A stretch of 64,000 nucleotides of DNA from Calonectria ilicicola (lineage: Eukaryota; Ascomycota; Sordariomycetes; Hypocreales; Nectriaceae), in contig CP085827.1 in assembly GCA_020809705.1 (NCBI GenBank), positions 5,642,001 to 5,706,000 on the forward strand, read 5' to 3'. The number at the start of each line of letters is the position of its first letter. Positions within the stretch are counted from its first letter, which is position 1. A model generated the notes under the pieces. That model worked only from the letters and a program-made list of their open reading frames with translations, did not search any database and had not been told where the DNA came from. Position numbers and translations under genes: made by a program. Below, piece after piece: positions 1-13,372 of this stretch.

Positions 1-959
1 CCCGGTACGACATCGTTGGCAAACTCCCCAGTTTTACGCCCTCCCTGAGGCTCCAACGGGCCAATATAAGGCTCAGGCCCAACTAACCAGACGCCGCGAC
101 GCCCCATTGCTCGCCGCGGCCTCAGTTGTCCGGCGTCTGCTACTCAATGGATCCGCGGCGTCGGTCCGTCACGGCTTGTTCCATTCCTTAGCCCACTGCG
201 AGAAAGCTCCGGAGATGTCATTGTCAAAGACCCTCGGGTGCTGGGAATACATGACACACGACACACAATTTTCTCTGTGGCTGTGAGGAACATGAAAAGA
301 GCTGACAACTGTGTAGCCGTTTACGTGACTACCTAGTTTCTCAAACTCGTTTTGTTTTTGTTATGTTTTCTCCTGTTTCAATTCATTGTTCGGCCTCCTG
401 ATGTGTTATTCGGCTTCTTGCTCAAACCCCGTTAGCATCATCCTTTCAGCCGCCAGCTTGCGCACATCCCACTTCTCACTACGCGGTGTACGTAATTCGA
501 CCAACTTTCTTCACCTCCATCTCGCCCGACTGATCACCAGCCATCATGCGGCCTCTTTCTCGGCCAGGAATCGGCCGCTTCGACCCAAACCCTTGCTCCT
601 AGCTAGCGAGGAGCCTACTCAACGCGGCATAGCCTGCCTTATTGACAACGCTTCTACCTGAATGCAAACTAGCATCCTTCAGCCCCATCTGCCAGGCTTC
701 TCCCGACGATCCGGTAGGTCACAGATGCAGATCTAGCCACAGCTTGAAACCAAAGTGAATGACAAGGCTACTGCTACATCATGCTATCGGAATATCTCAT
801 ACTACCATAAACGAACTGCCCATTCCTACAGTAAGTCCGCCAACCAATCGCAAACAGAAATGACTCGACCTTCCCAAGCCGCTCCTTGTGATATCTTGAT
901 TCGGATTTGATACCAGTTTCTTTAGCATACACCAGTCCCTCGCACAACCAATTTCATCC
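1..959. other. No gene recognised; downstream flank of the CUE-domain gene
   Basis: Open frames here (for example 386-661 on the plus strand) have no recognisable motif and no start context that sets them apart. The part next to position 960 should hold the 3' UTR of the minus-strand CUE-domain gene. The left part may belong to a gene outside the window. Confidence 0.5.
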
Positions 960-2391
960 TTAATTCTTCTTTGACGAATCTGCCGAGTCAACGAGGCTGT
1001 CAGCCATGGCCTCTGCAGCTGCCTTCTTGAGGCGTTCGCTTTCCTCCGACTTGGTGTCCTTGGGCTTTTCCTTGGTTTCCTTCTCGTCCTCGCTGTCACC
1101 CAGGCTAAAGGGGTCGTTGTCTGTAATTGGACTAGGGTCAACCGTTGACAAAGGCTGCCACTTGCTTGCCTTGGCCCCGCCAGCAGGAACCGTATCCTTT
1201 GGTGGAACGCGAGGTGATGATTCGTACATGTTGATCTCCTCGGTCTCCTCCTTAAATCCAACTCGTCGTCCATTGCTGCTAGGTCTTGGTGAGGTCGAAG
1301 GTGGCGGGGGCTTGAACATGCCAGTGTTTGCCATGGGGCGGTTGTTGATGGGAGCTATCACATCACATTAACATCAACCTTGGCAAGCAGTTTTATAATA
1401 CTTACTTCCATCTGCGGCGAACTTCATTCCAGCAAAATCGTCGCTCAAGACCTCCGGGTCTGCATCGTACCGGTGGTAGTCTCCACTTCGTCGGCTCGAC
1501 TCCCCGGGGCGGCGGAAAGGCTCGCCATGCTGCTGCTGAGCTTGGCCCTCTTCACTCTCGTCGAAGTTCTCCTCGATCTTCTTCTTCAGGTTGGTGATCC
1601 AGCCATTGACCTTTGTCTGTGTTTCCATAAAGCCCTTGCGCAAGTTCTCACGGATAACGGGGAGGTCGTCGTCAATAAAGCTATATTCCGGCTCCTCGCC
1701 ATGTCCCGGGTCCTGTCGAGTTCGTCCACCATTAAAGTTTCGGTTGGAGGTTCGAGATTCATATGCGCCCACGTTGTCGTAGTGTTCCGCAAGCTGGCGC
1801 GCATAGAGCTCGTCGGCTTCGACTTGCGACATCTGTGCTCGGTTCTGAGGTCGGGGGGGTTGAGGAGGAGGTGCATCATCATCTTCAACGTTATTCTTTG
1901 CGGCATCAGGGTCGGTCATCTCTACAGAAATCTGTCAGTCATTACAGCTTTTTATCCGACGTAGAATGTATAGGTCACAAACCAAGCAGCGCATTGAATG
2001 CAGGTTCAACGCGACCACCACTAGCACGCAGAACAGCTTTGATGACGTTGTTATCTACCGAGGGGAAAGCTTCCTTCAAGATCAACTCATTCTTCTGCGC
2101 CTCGGTGAGGGGTCGAGGAGGCTTAGGCGGAGGTGCATCGGTTGTAGAGGTGGCGGTCGTCGTCGTCGCCGCCGCAGTCGTAGAGGCTTCGTTTTCAAGT
2201 GCAGTCTCTTGGACATCGTCGTCGTCCATATCCAGGGGTCGCACAGTGGTAGGCGACTCAGCGCCACTCTCTGTCGTATTCTTGGTCTACATCCCGATGA
2301 ACTTGTCAGCCTTGATGTCCCGCGCCGCTCCAAAAACCCTAGCATCCCTATCTCGACTACACACACATACCAACTCCGTAGGTGCCGACAT
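960..2391 (-). CDS. CUE5: CUE-domain ubiquitin/Atg8 adaptor, Cue5-like
   Basis: Four exons on the minus strand: 2391-2371, 2286-1983, 1921-1406 and 1354-960, giving 411 aa. A CUE ubiquitin-binding domain lies at about residues 72-112, with the AFP turn at 80-82 (MFP in most CUE domains) and a di-leucine at 107-108; the intron at 1982-1922 falls just after the di-leucine. The rest is low complexity, with proline-rich blocks (PPPKPPRP, PPPQPPRP) and an acidic, lysine-rich tail. Near the C-terminus W346-Q-P-L349 has the W-x-x-L form of an Atg8-interacting motif. In yeast, Cue5 binds ubiquitylated aggregates through CUE and Atg8 through such a motif, sending cargo to autophagy. That role is inferred here from domain order. 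The tiny first exon encodes only seven residues (MSAPTEL) and is supported by phase and a GTATGT donor. Confidence 0.82.
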
Positions 2392-2906
2392 GCTGGGCAA
2401 GCTGAATAAATCTGTACAATGCCGGCAGTGGCAGGATGGTAACTCAAAGGATGGGCGACTCGAATTACGAAGTTATTGTCGTCTCGCCACAGGGAAAGGG
2501 TATAGGGAAATTGGTAGATTTCGCTTCAGCCTGGCTTTCCCCGTGATAATAAGGCAATGAGGCGCGAGGGGTCGGCTGGGCCACGACACGGATGACGTGC
2601 CCCACCCATATAAAGCTTCCCCCCAGCCACAGGAGGAGCAGTTTCGCCACAGCACTGCCTATAGCGTCATGCGACAAGGGTCCAGTCGCAACTCCTGTCT
2701 AGGGTAGCTGTTTTTAGTCTGACACTGAGTTTGGATGAGCGTGCCGGGTGTCTATTCTGGAGCTTGAATTGCTTCGTATCGGGATATTGGCGACTGCGCC
2801 CGTATTTCAATCGCTTCTGATCCGAGTTGATAGACGAGATTTTGCATTTAGCCCTTGTTTTGCCTCCTCCAGGTGTGACGGGGTGCGTACCAGGGGCCAT
2901 TCCAAA

Positions 2907-4986
2907 ATGACAGACCTTATTGATTCGTCCTTTATCCCAGCTCTGCACAAGCCAGCAGCTCTTCTCCCCATCGCCAAGCACCGAGAGAGTCTCCTTTACG
3001 TTATTGAGAAGTATCCAATTACTATAGTGATTGGACAAACCGGTTCTGGCAAAACAACCCAAATCCCGCAGTTCCTAGACCACGCAGGATGGTGTTCAGA
3101 TTGCAAGATTATCGGCGTAACCCAGGTACGTGCTTGTCCAAGACAAAGGTTTCAAATTATTGACTGATGATGAATATTAGCCTCGTCGGGTAGCAGCCAC
3201 GACAGTTGCAATCCGGGTGGCTGAAGAAGTGGGCTGTGAAGTTGGCAAAGAGGTTGGCTATTCCATCCGTTTCGAAGACCTCACCTCTGCATCGACGAGA
3301 ATTAAGTTTCTCACAGATGGCCTACTCATCCGAGAAGCACTCGTGGATCCTCTCTTGACACGATATTCTGTTATAATGGTCGATGAAGCACATGAAAGAT
3401 CCATCAGCACTGACATTCTTCTTGGACTACTCAAAAAGATCCGCCGAAAGCGTCCCGATCTCCGCATCATCATCAGCAGCGCCACGCTCCAGGCAAAAGA
3501 ATTTCTGGATTTTTTCACATCAAACAGCGAAGATCAGTCATCCAAGGGAAATGGCGATGCGAATGACCGAATTGCGACAATTGTTAGTCTTGAGGGCAGA
3601 ACCTACCCTATTGATATACTTTATCTGGAGTCTCCCGTAGAGGATTATCTGGAAAAAGCCATCAGCGTTATTTTTGATATCCACACACAAGAAGGCGATG
3701 GAGACATCCTGGTTTTTCTCACTGGAAGAGAAGAAATCGACAATGCTATTGAAATGGTTACCGAGCGGATGGTAGATCTGAACTCAAAGTTCGGCCGCTT
3801 ACTGCCATTGCCTCTCTATGCCGGCCTAACTAGCGAACAACAAATGTACGTTTTTGACAAGCCGCCTGAGGGAACCAGAAAAGTTGTATTTTCAACAAAT
3901 ATTGCCGAAGCATCGGTTACAATAGATGGAATTGTGTATGTCGTTGACAGTGGATTCGTCAAGCTGCGGGCATACAATCCACGGACAGGCATTGAGTCAT
4001 TAACGGCGACACCAATCTCCAAGGCATCAGCATCACAGCGCGCAGGAAGAGCGGGTCGAACACGTCCAGGAAAATGCTTTCGGTTATATACCGAGCAGAG
4101 CTACCAAGCATTGCCAGAAGCCAATATTCCCGAGCTCCAAAGATCAAACCTGGCTCCTGTCATTTTGCAGCTTAAGGCTCTCGGCATCGACAATGTTGTT
4201 CGGTTCGACTTCTTAAGTCCACCACCATCCGAGTTAATGTCCAAAGCCTTGGAACTACTATATGCACTGGGGGCATTGGATGAATATGCAAAACTGGCCC
4301 GCCCGCTTGGGACACGAATGGCAGAGTTGGCGGTGGAACCGATGATGGCAAAGACACTGCTCTCAGCGCCCTCCTTTGGATGTCTTAGCGAGATCTTGAC
4401 TATTGCCGCAATGACGAGTCTTGGTGGAAACATATGGTTCCATCATGACGGAGAGAAGAAGAAGATGGAGACATCCAGGAGGAAGTTTGCTGTGGACGAG
4501 GGTGACCACTTAACTCTCCTCAATGCATATCAAGCTTTTGTCACCAAAGGGAAGAAAGAGGCCAAGTTTTGTCATGACAATCATCTCAACTACAAGTTAA
4601 TGACCAGGGCAGTTAGCATTCGAGCCCAGTTGAAGCGGTATCTGGAAAGATTCAGCATCAACGTGGACGAAACACTAGCTAGCCAGACACCTTCCTCAGC
4701 GGAGATCATGGTCAAGGCGGAGCAGATCCGTCGATGCTTAACAGCAGGCTACTTTGCTCATGCCGCTCGGATGCAGCCAGATGGGACTTTCCGCAATGTC
4801 GAAGGCGGGACAGTGCTGTACGCGCATCCGAGCTCCCTCATGTTTAATCGCAAAGCAGATTGGGTCATTTTTCACGAAGTCATGGAAACGGGCACCAAGA
4901 TCTTCATCCGGGATTTGACCAAGATAGATAAGGGCTGGCTGCTAGAGTACGCCCCCGATTTTTACAAGGTTGCAGACAAGGCCTAA
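2907..4986 (+). CDS. DEAH-box RNA helicase, DHX35-like
   Basis: Two exons, 2907-3125 and 3181-4986, joined across a 55-nt intron, encode 674 aa. Walker A GQTGSGKT is at 43-50, the motif Ia sequence QPRRVAATTVA spans the splice junction, the DEAH box is at 141-144, and SAT and QRAGRAGR motifs follow. The HA2/OB-fold region continues to a C-terminus ending in WLLEYAPDFYKV. Similarity runs the whole length to human DHX35, a helicase found in late spliceosomal C complexes. The N-terminus is shorter than in DHX35: the family has about 50-60 residues before the helicase core, including a conserved FWKPG-like start. The first ATG of this model is at 2907 and a C/T-rich stretch ending in CAG sits upstream at 2860-2871, so an unannotated 5' exon is possible. 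Function in splicing is inferred from family. Confidence 0.85.
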
Positions 4987-7900
4987 TGAAGGGATGCTGA
5001 GACGCCGGAGGCGGCGCCGTTTTGGCCTTTGACCCCCTTCAACTGAAGTCTACAGCATGGGGACTGGAGGGGTTAGAGGCCCCAAGAGGAAATGAAACCG
5101 CCGTCCGCCAGGGTAGAGCTGCAGATCCAAAGACGCGGTGATGGTTTCATGATTGAGGGATTCTTATCCGCCCATGCCACATGGGCCACGGGATCAAGGG
5201 CTGAGGGATTTGCAGATGAAGCAGCAGTATCATTTGGCAGCTTGATGATGCGAGCATGGGTCATGAGGACGGACGGACTGGGGAACGAAGAAAGTTACAA
5301 TAGTGTAAACGATACAACGGAGCATTGATAACGTAGATTATTTCCTATCCCGGAATGGCAAACCTTTGAGGAGAGTCAGCGAGGCATATTGGCAATTAGC
5401 ATGGGCAAGTTGCAGCATTGGCAATCTGTAGATGACAAGATTTGAGGCAAAAGTGAGCGTGACTGGGATGGACCATGTTGCCCGCAGCTGGAGGACGCAA
5501 CTTAGGCTCAGTTGGGTGTGGCGCCCTCTCGCGGAGATGGAGCTTGTCAATGTCAAACACTGGAGGCGGCCAAGAACAGACGAACGGGTCTGTGAGGATG
5601 TTTGTCCGGACCTAAGCGGTAAAGAAGATGAGGTATTGGCTCATGGGTCGGGGAAGCATGCGTCCCCTTGCGAGCCTAGGCGAATGCTGCTCTGTCCAAG
5701 GTCGCAATCCTGTATACCACGCACTCTATCAGACACAGACCCAAGGGCTCTCACGGCAGCCATCCCATGTCCCCAATTTTCAAGCCCGGTATTTCATCCA
5801 TCTGGTGGCTTCTGGGGCTGCAGAGATGAAAAGAGGAGTGCCGAAATAGCGTTGGTCAGGACCCCCCGTCAGACTTCGCATCTCCACCATGGGTCAGAAA
5901 ACGCGTAAGTTACCTACGCAGCCGTACAGCACAAGCCGAAAAAAAAAAAGCGAGTGAGAATCCACCCACGGTCAACGACGCACTTACAGCCGGAGCCCGC
6001 ACGGGCAATGGATTCCTCGGGTACAGGCGATTAATTACACGCTGCATTACCCTACATCTGCCAACTCAGCGGCGAAAAGTGAGGCTTTAACACAAGCCGG
6101 ATGCCGGGCCAGACCTGCCATGACGTACGCCAAATGTCCACATGGGCTAAAATAGAAACCAGAACTTGAGAATTTGCACAGCCTGGCGAAGGATGACAAA
6201 GGGAGCCCGGTGGTAATTTGGCTCCGTGCGGATTCGATTGCTGTTGGCTGAGTGAGATGAGGGAATCGATGATCCCCAGCCGCCACCAAAGCCAACCGGT
6301 TTCTTGAGGAGCAAGCTCGAGGAAGCGGACTGCCAAGTCAGGCTAGGGCCAGGGGGGTGCATGTTCCAGCCGTGTTAGGCACGAAAGAAGGCAGGAAAAG
6401 CCTCTCGCATCACAGTGTTAACGAGGCGTCTATCAATGGCATTGCAAAGCTGAGCATCCAAAGAAAAGCTGAGATGGCGGAGTCAGCCGAGATGGGCACG
6501 ACGGACTGTCGGCCATTCTGCGGCGGAAACAAGAGGTCGAGAATGAGGATGCCGTTGGACAGCGACTGACACAGATGAGACAATAATAAAAGAGCCCAGA
6601 GACAAGGTTATGAGACATAACTGGGCTGAGTACTGCACTGCACTTCTGTACTGTGCTGTAAGGTGAGGTATATCCGTGTGCATTTGTGTTGTGCTCCTTC
6701 GCATCCATATGTCGCATCTTCAAAAATGCTGTGGATGATGGCGACTGTGTACCTGCATCAGGTCCCCCGTCGCGCGCCACTCGGACGGCTTTCCCCTGGC
6801 AGCGGCGCCACGCCCCCCCCAGAGGTTCCCCCTAATCCCCCTATCAGACAACAGACACACCCTCCTCTCCAGCGCCCCCCGGCCAGGGCTCTATCGGGGG
6901 GCTCCATTCCATTGCCCCAGTTGTGGCCTTGTGCCTGGATTTCTCGAAGGGCCGGCTCAACCTCATTGGACGGGGGCCGGGATTTGTGCAAATTGAAGAA
7001 ATGCACTTTTTTTTGCTTATTTTGTGTGACGAGTGAGGCTTGCCTGTTTTGTGCATCAGGCCGATCCCTCACCAGGCTAACTATGCAAGGCACCTTCATT
7101 TTTCTGGTCCTGCAGCCGCCCGTCTACGTGCAGTTCGGCGGTGGAGGAACACCTTGGGATGGTGTGAGTAGCATGAAGGAACACATACATACTGTACTGC
7201 TTCCATGCATACAGAGGTGCAATCAGTCTGGTGTGACGAGTGGCTTATCGGCTCCAACGAGGCTTTTCTGGGATTCTACGAAATGAGGCCGCGACGACAG
7301 AGAAACTATTGCTTTCTTTTTGGATAGTACATGTCACTCGACGGCAAGATCGGATGCTGCTGGCGAAAGCAAGCTGACGAGGTCGGCAGCTTACCACGGC
7401 CACGAGTAATGAGCGCCGGCAAGCAATGACATCTTCAGCGCCATCAAGCTCGCCTGTCACTCGCAAGCAGGTTTTCTGGCACTCGGATCCCCTGCAGTCT
7501 GTGATTCCTTGGTTGGCGAAGCCGCCAACGTCTCATCCTTTGCCAGCGTCTGCGCCCTCTTGCAGTTGTTCCATGTCTTGTTAGTCCATCCGCAAGTCAT
7601 GAGTGGTGGACTGGGACGGTGATTTGGATGTGGAGAACAGCCCCCTTTGGCCCAATCTCGTCACAACCCTCCCCCCCCTTTTGCGAGAGAAGCACGCCTG
7701 GTCCCCACGCACACCCCAAGGATCCTAGCTCTAAAAAGGACAGCGATCCACACACCAATCTCTCTTGGCTCTTGGGGGCAGGCCGAGGAGGGGCCTCCAG
7801 GCGCCGAATCGCCCAATGGCGGCCCGGATGAAGCCTACCGAGCGGCGACGGGCCTTGGCCGGATCCAACGACGCCTGCTCAGGGGCAGCCGCTGCTGATA

Positions 7901-9207
7901 TCGCGACTGGCTAGCACTTGCAGTGATGAGCAGACGCAGGGCCCGGGCGGGCCAGCACAGGAGATCTGGTGATTGATTCACCCTGATTTTTTATTTTTCG
8001 CCTCGCTTGAGGGTCTCACTGCAAGGAAGCAGCGCAGCGGGCGCCCTTCTCCAGATCCCAATTTAGAACCAGGATTCTAGGGAGAAGTGACACAAGGCCA
8101 GCGGGCGTGCTGGCGTGAGGCACAGAAGACAGAGTGCTGCGCTAGGCAGGTGGTGCCTCGTTTTTGCTCGTCGGACCAGCAATTACTCAAACGGTGCCTG
8201 GGAGCCCTGCTAGGGAACGGTGGTTAGGTGCGGACGGGTACCTGAGCAGTAGGTGCGTCGCCCACTGTACCCGTCAGCACAGCTGGCCAGGCTTGCTCCA
8301 TGCCACTGGGGGCACCCGCTGGGGACACCGCCAGGGACCCCTGGCGCGTGCTGGGGGGCTGGATGGGCCTGGGCCGCGCGCCGGCTCGTCCCTGTACCCT
8401 ACTACTGGCTGCCAGGTACCTCGCACTCGTTGATGCTCCCTGTAGGTACCTGCTCGCCTGTAACTCGATGCTGGTCGTTCCGCTAGATCCATCTCGTTCG
8501 CCTTCTTCCTTCTTGAGACTCTCTCCTTCATCGTCAGTCCATCCCTCTTTTCTTCACCTCCAACTGTCGACCAAGACGAAAGAAAGACGGTCTTTCTCTC
8601 CGTCACTGCTCTCCGTCACCCTCTCCTCCAACTCTGCCTGCCAGCGGGCTCGTCATTCTTTATTGTTTTGCTTTAATCCTGGGTTCCGTCTTGTTGTTGA
8701 CAAGCAACCTACCCGCCGTCATTCATTCCTTTCACAAGGTTCGCGTGCTCACGAACCTGCGTCACTCTTTACACAACACCACAGCCAAATCCCTTTTTGG
8801 TTATCGCTCGCTGGCTTTACTGGCTTTGTTTGTTTTTCTTTCGGCAACTTCGACAACGACTTATTTCCCGTTTGCTGCTGCTTCCAGAGACTGCGACGAA
8901 ACGAATAATATTTGAATTACACCGATCGACCGCTACCGTTTTAAAAGCACACCATCACGCAAACACACCTTGTCCGACACCAACTACCAGTCTATCGCTT
9001 TACCAAATTCGTAAATTTTAATGGTCATGTCAGCTGTTATTTGGACTTAATTCGAAGAAAGAAAAGCCTTTTAATTTTTAACGTTAAAAACCCCCGGAGT
9101 CAAATTCGGTGGTACTACATCATCTCGGTCGCTTGCCGTCATCCCTTTCCTTCCGTCAGCCGCGTTACATTACCGGTCACAGACGCTTCGACCACGCTCC
9201 ATTCACT
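4987..9207. other. 4.2-kb intergenic region; no convincing gene
   Basis: Many short overlapping frames occur on both strands, but none has a domain, consistent codon choice or credible splice sites. The right part (about 8480-9207) is rich in C/T tracts and reads like a long transcribed 5' leader and promoter of the membrane protein gene that starts at 9208. An A-run lies at about 5940. I see no tRNA or other structured RNA. Confidence 0.5.
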
Positions 9208-11590
9208 ATGGAGCTCACCCGCCTGAACTCGGGCAGTCAGCCCCGGGATAGCATTGAACAGAATGGATCTCGAATCAGATCCGCTGCCAGTTCGACCCTC
9301 AATGCCGTCACCCGAATCTTTTCCCGATCAGACGACGACCACTGCAAGCAATCAGCTAGCTCGAATACCTGCGAGAAGCCTGCTAGTGTCAGCCCTGCTC
9401 TGATTGCAGTTGTAGTTGTGTATGTTTGACGCTTGTTTCCATTGGATCATAAAATCCAAACAAAAGCAAAAGGTAGATTACTAACATGGTCACTAGTGTT
9501 CCGATTGTAGTCCTTGCAGTCCTCCTCTTCTACCTCCACCGCAGAAATGTTGCGAGACAGAGGCTGGAGGATATCCAGGATCCCCACAAGAGCCTGGACT
9601 TTGGTCTGGATGGTCCAGGCACGAAGAAATCAAACCGCAAGAGTTTGTTCATGGGAGGTGGTGAGAAGGGCATGTCCCACAAGCCCAGCCAGCTCTCCAT
9701 GGACATGAACCTGTCATCGCCATACCTTCTGCCACCTGGACTTCAGCAGTCGCATGAGTCGCTTCACTCTCTCGCCCGCTCTCTTGGAAACGATCACCAG
9801 GATCCCTACCAGCAAGTGAACAACTACACCAACAGTGAGACTGGTTCCATGCGATCTCTTCCTCCTTACAGCAAGGACTCTGCCTCTACATACACTCGCG
9901 GAAGCAAGCGCATGTCCATGGCTCCTGGCCGACCTCCCCGATCCAACTCTCTTGCCAAGTCTTCGCTCTCATCCCCTCTTGATGACAAGGTCGATCCATT
10001 CAATGTTCCCGCTATGCCCGAGCCTGCTCACAAGATTGCCTCCCCCGTCTCTTCCCCTATCGAAAACGAGAAGGAGACACACACCCGGTCCATTGTTCCT
10101 GAGATTGGCACTATTGCTGATTTTGACGAGAAGCACGACAGCATCCACGTTCAACAACCTGCTGCTGTCCGATCCAAGAGCCCCCAGTTTGAGCTGCCCG
10201 CTCTCTCTGATGCTAGCAACAGCACTTCTGGAACTCCCATGGCCGATGGCTTTCCTCTGCCTCCTCACCGCAACCGCGAGTCTAACACTGGTCTCGGTCT
10301 CAACTTCCATCTTCCCAAGGGTCAAGCTACCACAACCCCGGATGCCCCAGCCTCTGCTCCTCTCCCTGTGATTGATATCAAATCCGACGAGCCCAAGTTC
10401 AACGCCTACCAGCCCGGAAACCAGCCTGAGATTCGAACCTCGGAGTATCTGGATGACTACACAGATCTCATCCCAGGACCTGGTGATCGAGCTTCCTACC
10501 TCGAAGATGTGCCCCCGCGATTCCAGCAAGACCAGTCCAAGGGCTTAGGCGTCCCCGAGACCCAGAACAAGAGACTCTCTGTCGGTTTCCGCCCCCTTCC
10601 TCCCAATGACGTTACTGAGTCCGACGACCCTGAGTATCGTGCCAACCGTATCCGATCCTTCTACAAGGAGTACTTTGGAGATGGCGAAGAGGCCCCGCCA
10701 CCTATGCCTGCTCCCCCAGCTCAATACTATGAGGACTACGATCAAGGATATCTTGGCGAAGCCGCCGCCTACTTTGACCCCGAGACTAACGCCTTCGTCA
10801 TGCCTTACGCCGAGCCCGTCACCCGCCGCGCCATGACCCCTCCCCCTGCTGGTCGCCGTGGACCTCCCGGACCTGGCCGACCTGGACCCCGTCCCCGTGG
10901 ACCACATGGGCCTCATGGCTCCGTTGGTGGCATGAGCGCTCCTGGTGGACCTCGCGGCCGACCTCGCGCTGGATCTGCCTTCGGACCTCGCTCTGGATCT
11001 TCTTTGGGCCCTCGCCCTGACTCCTCAGCCTCCGCCAGAATCCGAAACCAGCCCAAGAAGAAGCTGCCCCCGCCTGCGCCTCTCCCCACATTGCCTACAC
11101 CCTCGAAGCTCACGGATGACTCCTTTTCCATCCTAAATGCCGCCGATTTTGCCCCTCCTGTCACCATCAGAGACACTGCTGCTGGTCGCTCTCAAAGTCC
11201 CTTCGGTGAGAGGCGAGCGTACTCACCTTCTGTGCCCGCCGCCACTCCTGTTGTGTCAGCCTTTGAAGAACTGGCAGCTCTCCCTAGCCCGTAAGTTTAA
11301 CTCATATTCTTGGTAGTGCTTCGCAACGAAACTAACATCTTCATAGTCACTTGCTCCGAAAATCAGGCACCTTCACTGGCCTTGATTTCGCACCCCCGAA
11401 GAAGTTCAAGAATGAAGACTCTATGAGCGATGCCGGAAGCATCAGGAGTAACCGCAGTGGTCTCTCACCCGCTGGTCTCGGAGCCATCCGCAACGGAGCT
11501 GGCCGTGTAAGCAAGCTCCCAGGAGACACTGTCTTTACATCAGGATCACTACAAGACTCGCTCAAGCCTCAGTGGGGAATGCGCCAATGA
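9208..11590 (+). CDS. Single-pass membrane protein with long proline-rich cytosolic tail
   Basis: Three exons (9208-9419, 9497-11290, 11347-11590) encode 749 aa. Both introns have GT-AG ends, and the first carries the branch site ACTAAC. A single hydrophobic segment at about residues 64-86 is split by intron 1 and followed by the basic stop-transfer stretch LHRRNVARQR. There is no N-terminal signal peptide; residues 1-60 are Ser-rich, which suggests an N-out orientation by the positive-inside rule. The tail begins with a motif around DPHKSLDFGLD, then becomes Ser/Pro-rich and, near 10830-11000, strongly Pro/Gly/Arg-rich (repeats of RPGPRPRGP type). The C-terminus ends in PQWGMRQ. The layout recalls fungal SKG6/AXL2-type polarity or wall-associated membrane proteins, but I cannot assign a function. 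The long upstream leader suggests post-transcriptional control. Confidence 0.78.
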
Positions 11591-13372
11591 GCGTAAATAG
11601 CACCAACAGGCATGAGTATGTCTGAGGCAAAACCTGGGCATACTGTGACGACAAAATTTGGAGCTTTGTCATTTTGACATCGTAGTACATCATAGCGTGC
11701 ACCGGTCTGGACATTTGTTTCCAGATTTCTTCTTTTTCGCTTCACCGGCGCATTATAAGGGTCATGACGACTGGCGATTATATTTCTCTATTGTCTTTAT
11801 TTTCTTGGGATCTCTTGCAAGGGTTTGCATATAGAAAGGTTAGGAAACCACGACAAATTAGACGACGACTGCCAATTTGCACGTGGTCAGGCAGAACTGT
11901 ACATAGGTCAATTGGATGCCGTGTTGAGCAAATTATTTGACACGAGCATCTTTTCTTCTGCCAACATTAATGGCTCATAATTTCTCATGTGACATGTGAC
12001 TTGAGTGACTCTTACACAGGTTTACCCTTGGATTTTTCATGTAGAAAGCATAAATAGAGGTGAGGTACGAAAGGTCTCTATCTACGAAAGGAGCATATTT
12101 AGCGATATTAATCAATGACTTGGCACAAATCTCACTGCTAGGATCTGTCACTCAAGTGCGGCAACTCTTGCACCAACGTCATTATTAGATTACTAAGTCA
12201 TGGTAAAGACGTGGGTGGTAACGATTTCACGTGGGGATTGTCAGCGAGACAATGAGTAACTTGGGATGATGGGTAAGGTTTACTTTTGCCAACTGATTCT
12301 TGGCAGACAGAACAATCATGGAAAGAATCTGACACGGCCTTTAACTAGGGCTACAGTATCAAAAATGGCACAAGGGATGGGATATTCACAATTGTGTATT
12401 TATTGATGTTTGTTTGTATGTGGCGCGCGCCTCTTGTTTACTTGTCCATGAGGGCGAAGATGGCACCGCAGACAGTGTCATTTGTTCCCTCGAAGCAAGG
12501 AGATGGTGCCATGTTTATTTTGCATGGCATGTTTATAGACGCGTGCTTATTATGATGGGTTCTGGTGTTTGCATTGGAGGTATCCATCCTTACATCATGT
12601 ATATAATATTACTCGATGTCGAATGTCTTGGATCATGAAATGAGTGCACGCCAGATCGGCGAGACTTGTCGCACCCCGAGCTTTCTCAAACTTTTGGCCA
12701 CCTCCTGGATTGGAAGACGACACTTGGTTTCTTGAAGAATATGGTTTATAACACCGGCCCACCTGTGTCGTCATACTGCAGCGGTAATGGCTTTGGCGTT
12801 GACAAACTATCCAACGCCATCTTTACCAGAATATGATGATGCGACACAGCTGGTGGGGTTTTGAATTTGTGGTCCTGCATACCGGCTACTTGGATGTGCG
12901 TGTGGGCTGTGTTTTTTTCTCTTGCTTCACGCCCTCTTGTTAGACATGGTGGCTTGAACTAACAGCGGCAAGTCTCAGGAACCAAGGTCGATTGGAACGG
13001 AAACGTGAGGGGGGCAGTGGCGGGACACATGGTATGGAGCCTTTTTACCCTTCCTTTTCATTCTGCTCGCCAGCTGAGACTAGCATGATGCGTTGCTGGA
13101 TGGATCGACGGAGCTACGTAAGGGGAGTTTCACTGTACGGGTTGGTCTGGGTCATCAGATGTGTCTTACAACGCTTACTCAAAGGTCAGAGGGTTTCCTC
13201 GAAGCACTGCGGGATGGATAGGGGAAGGGGAGCAAATCTGGGATGTTGGAATCTATATGTCAAAGCATACTCAGGGACAAGTATGGTGATCTCATCAAAT
13301 CATCAAAAACCAAAAATGGAAATGAAAATGGCTCGCTTTCATTGCCCCATCCTAGGAACGGGATCTGCTGCA
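11591..13372. other. Intergenic; no gene recognised
   Basis: The first few hundred bases are AT-rich and should hold the 3' UTR of the preceding membrane protein. The frames at 12414-12638 and 12992-13549 show no motif; the latter overlaps the antisense strand of the interrupted gene that follows. Nothing else is supported. Confidence 0.5.

Noticed and set aside
1763..2560. 265-codon plus-strand frame
   Set aside because: It is antisense to the CUE-domain gene, whose exons have domain and splice support.
5432..7286. Several frames of 150-207 codons upstream of the first membrane-protein gene
   Set aside because: Low-complexity, Pro/Arg/Ser-rich translations on both strands at once, without domains or splice logic; typical of open frames in GC-rich non-coding DNA.
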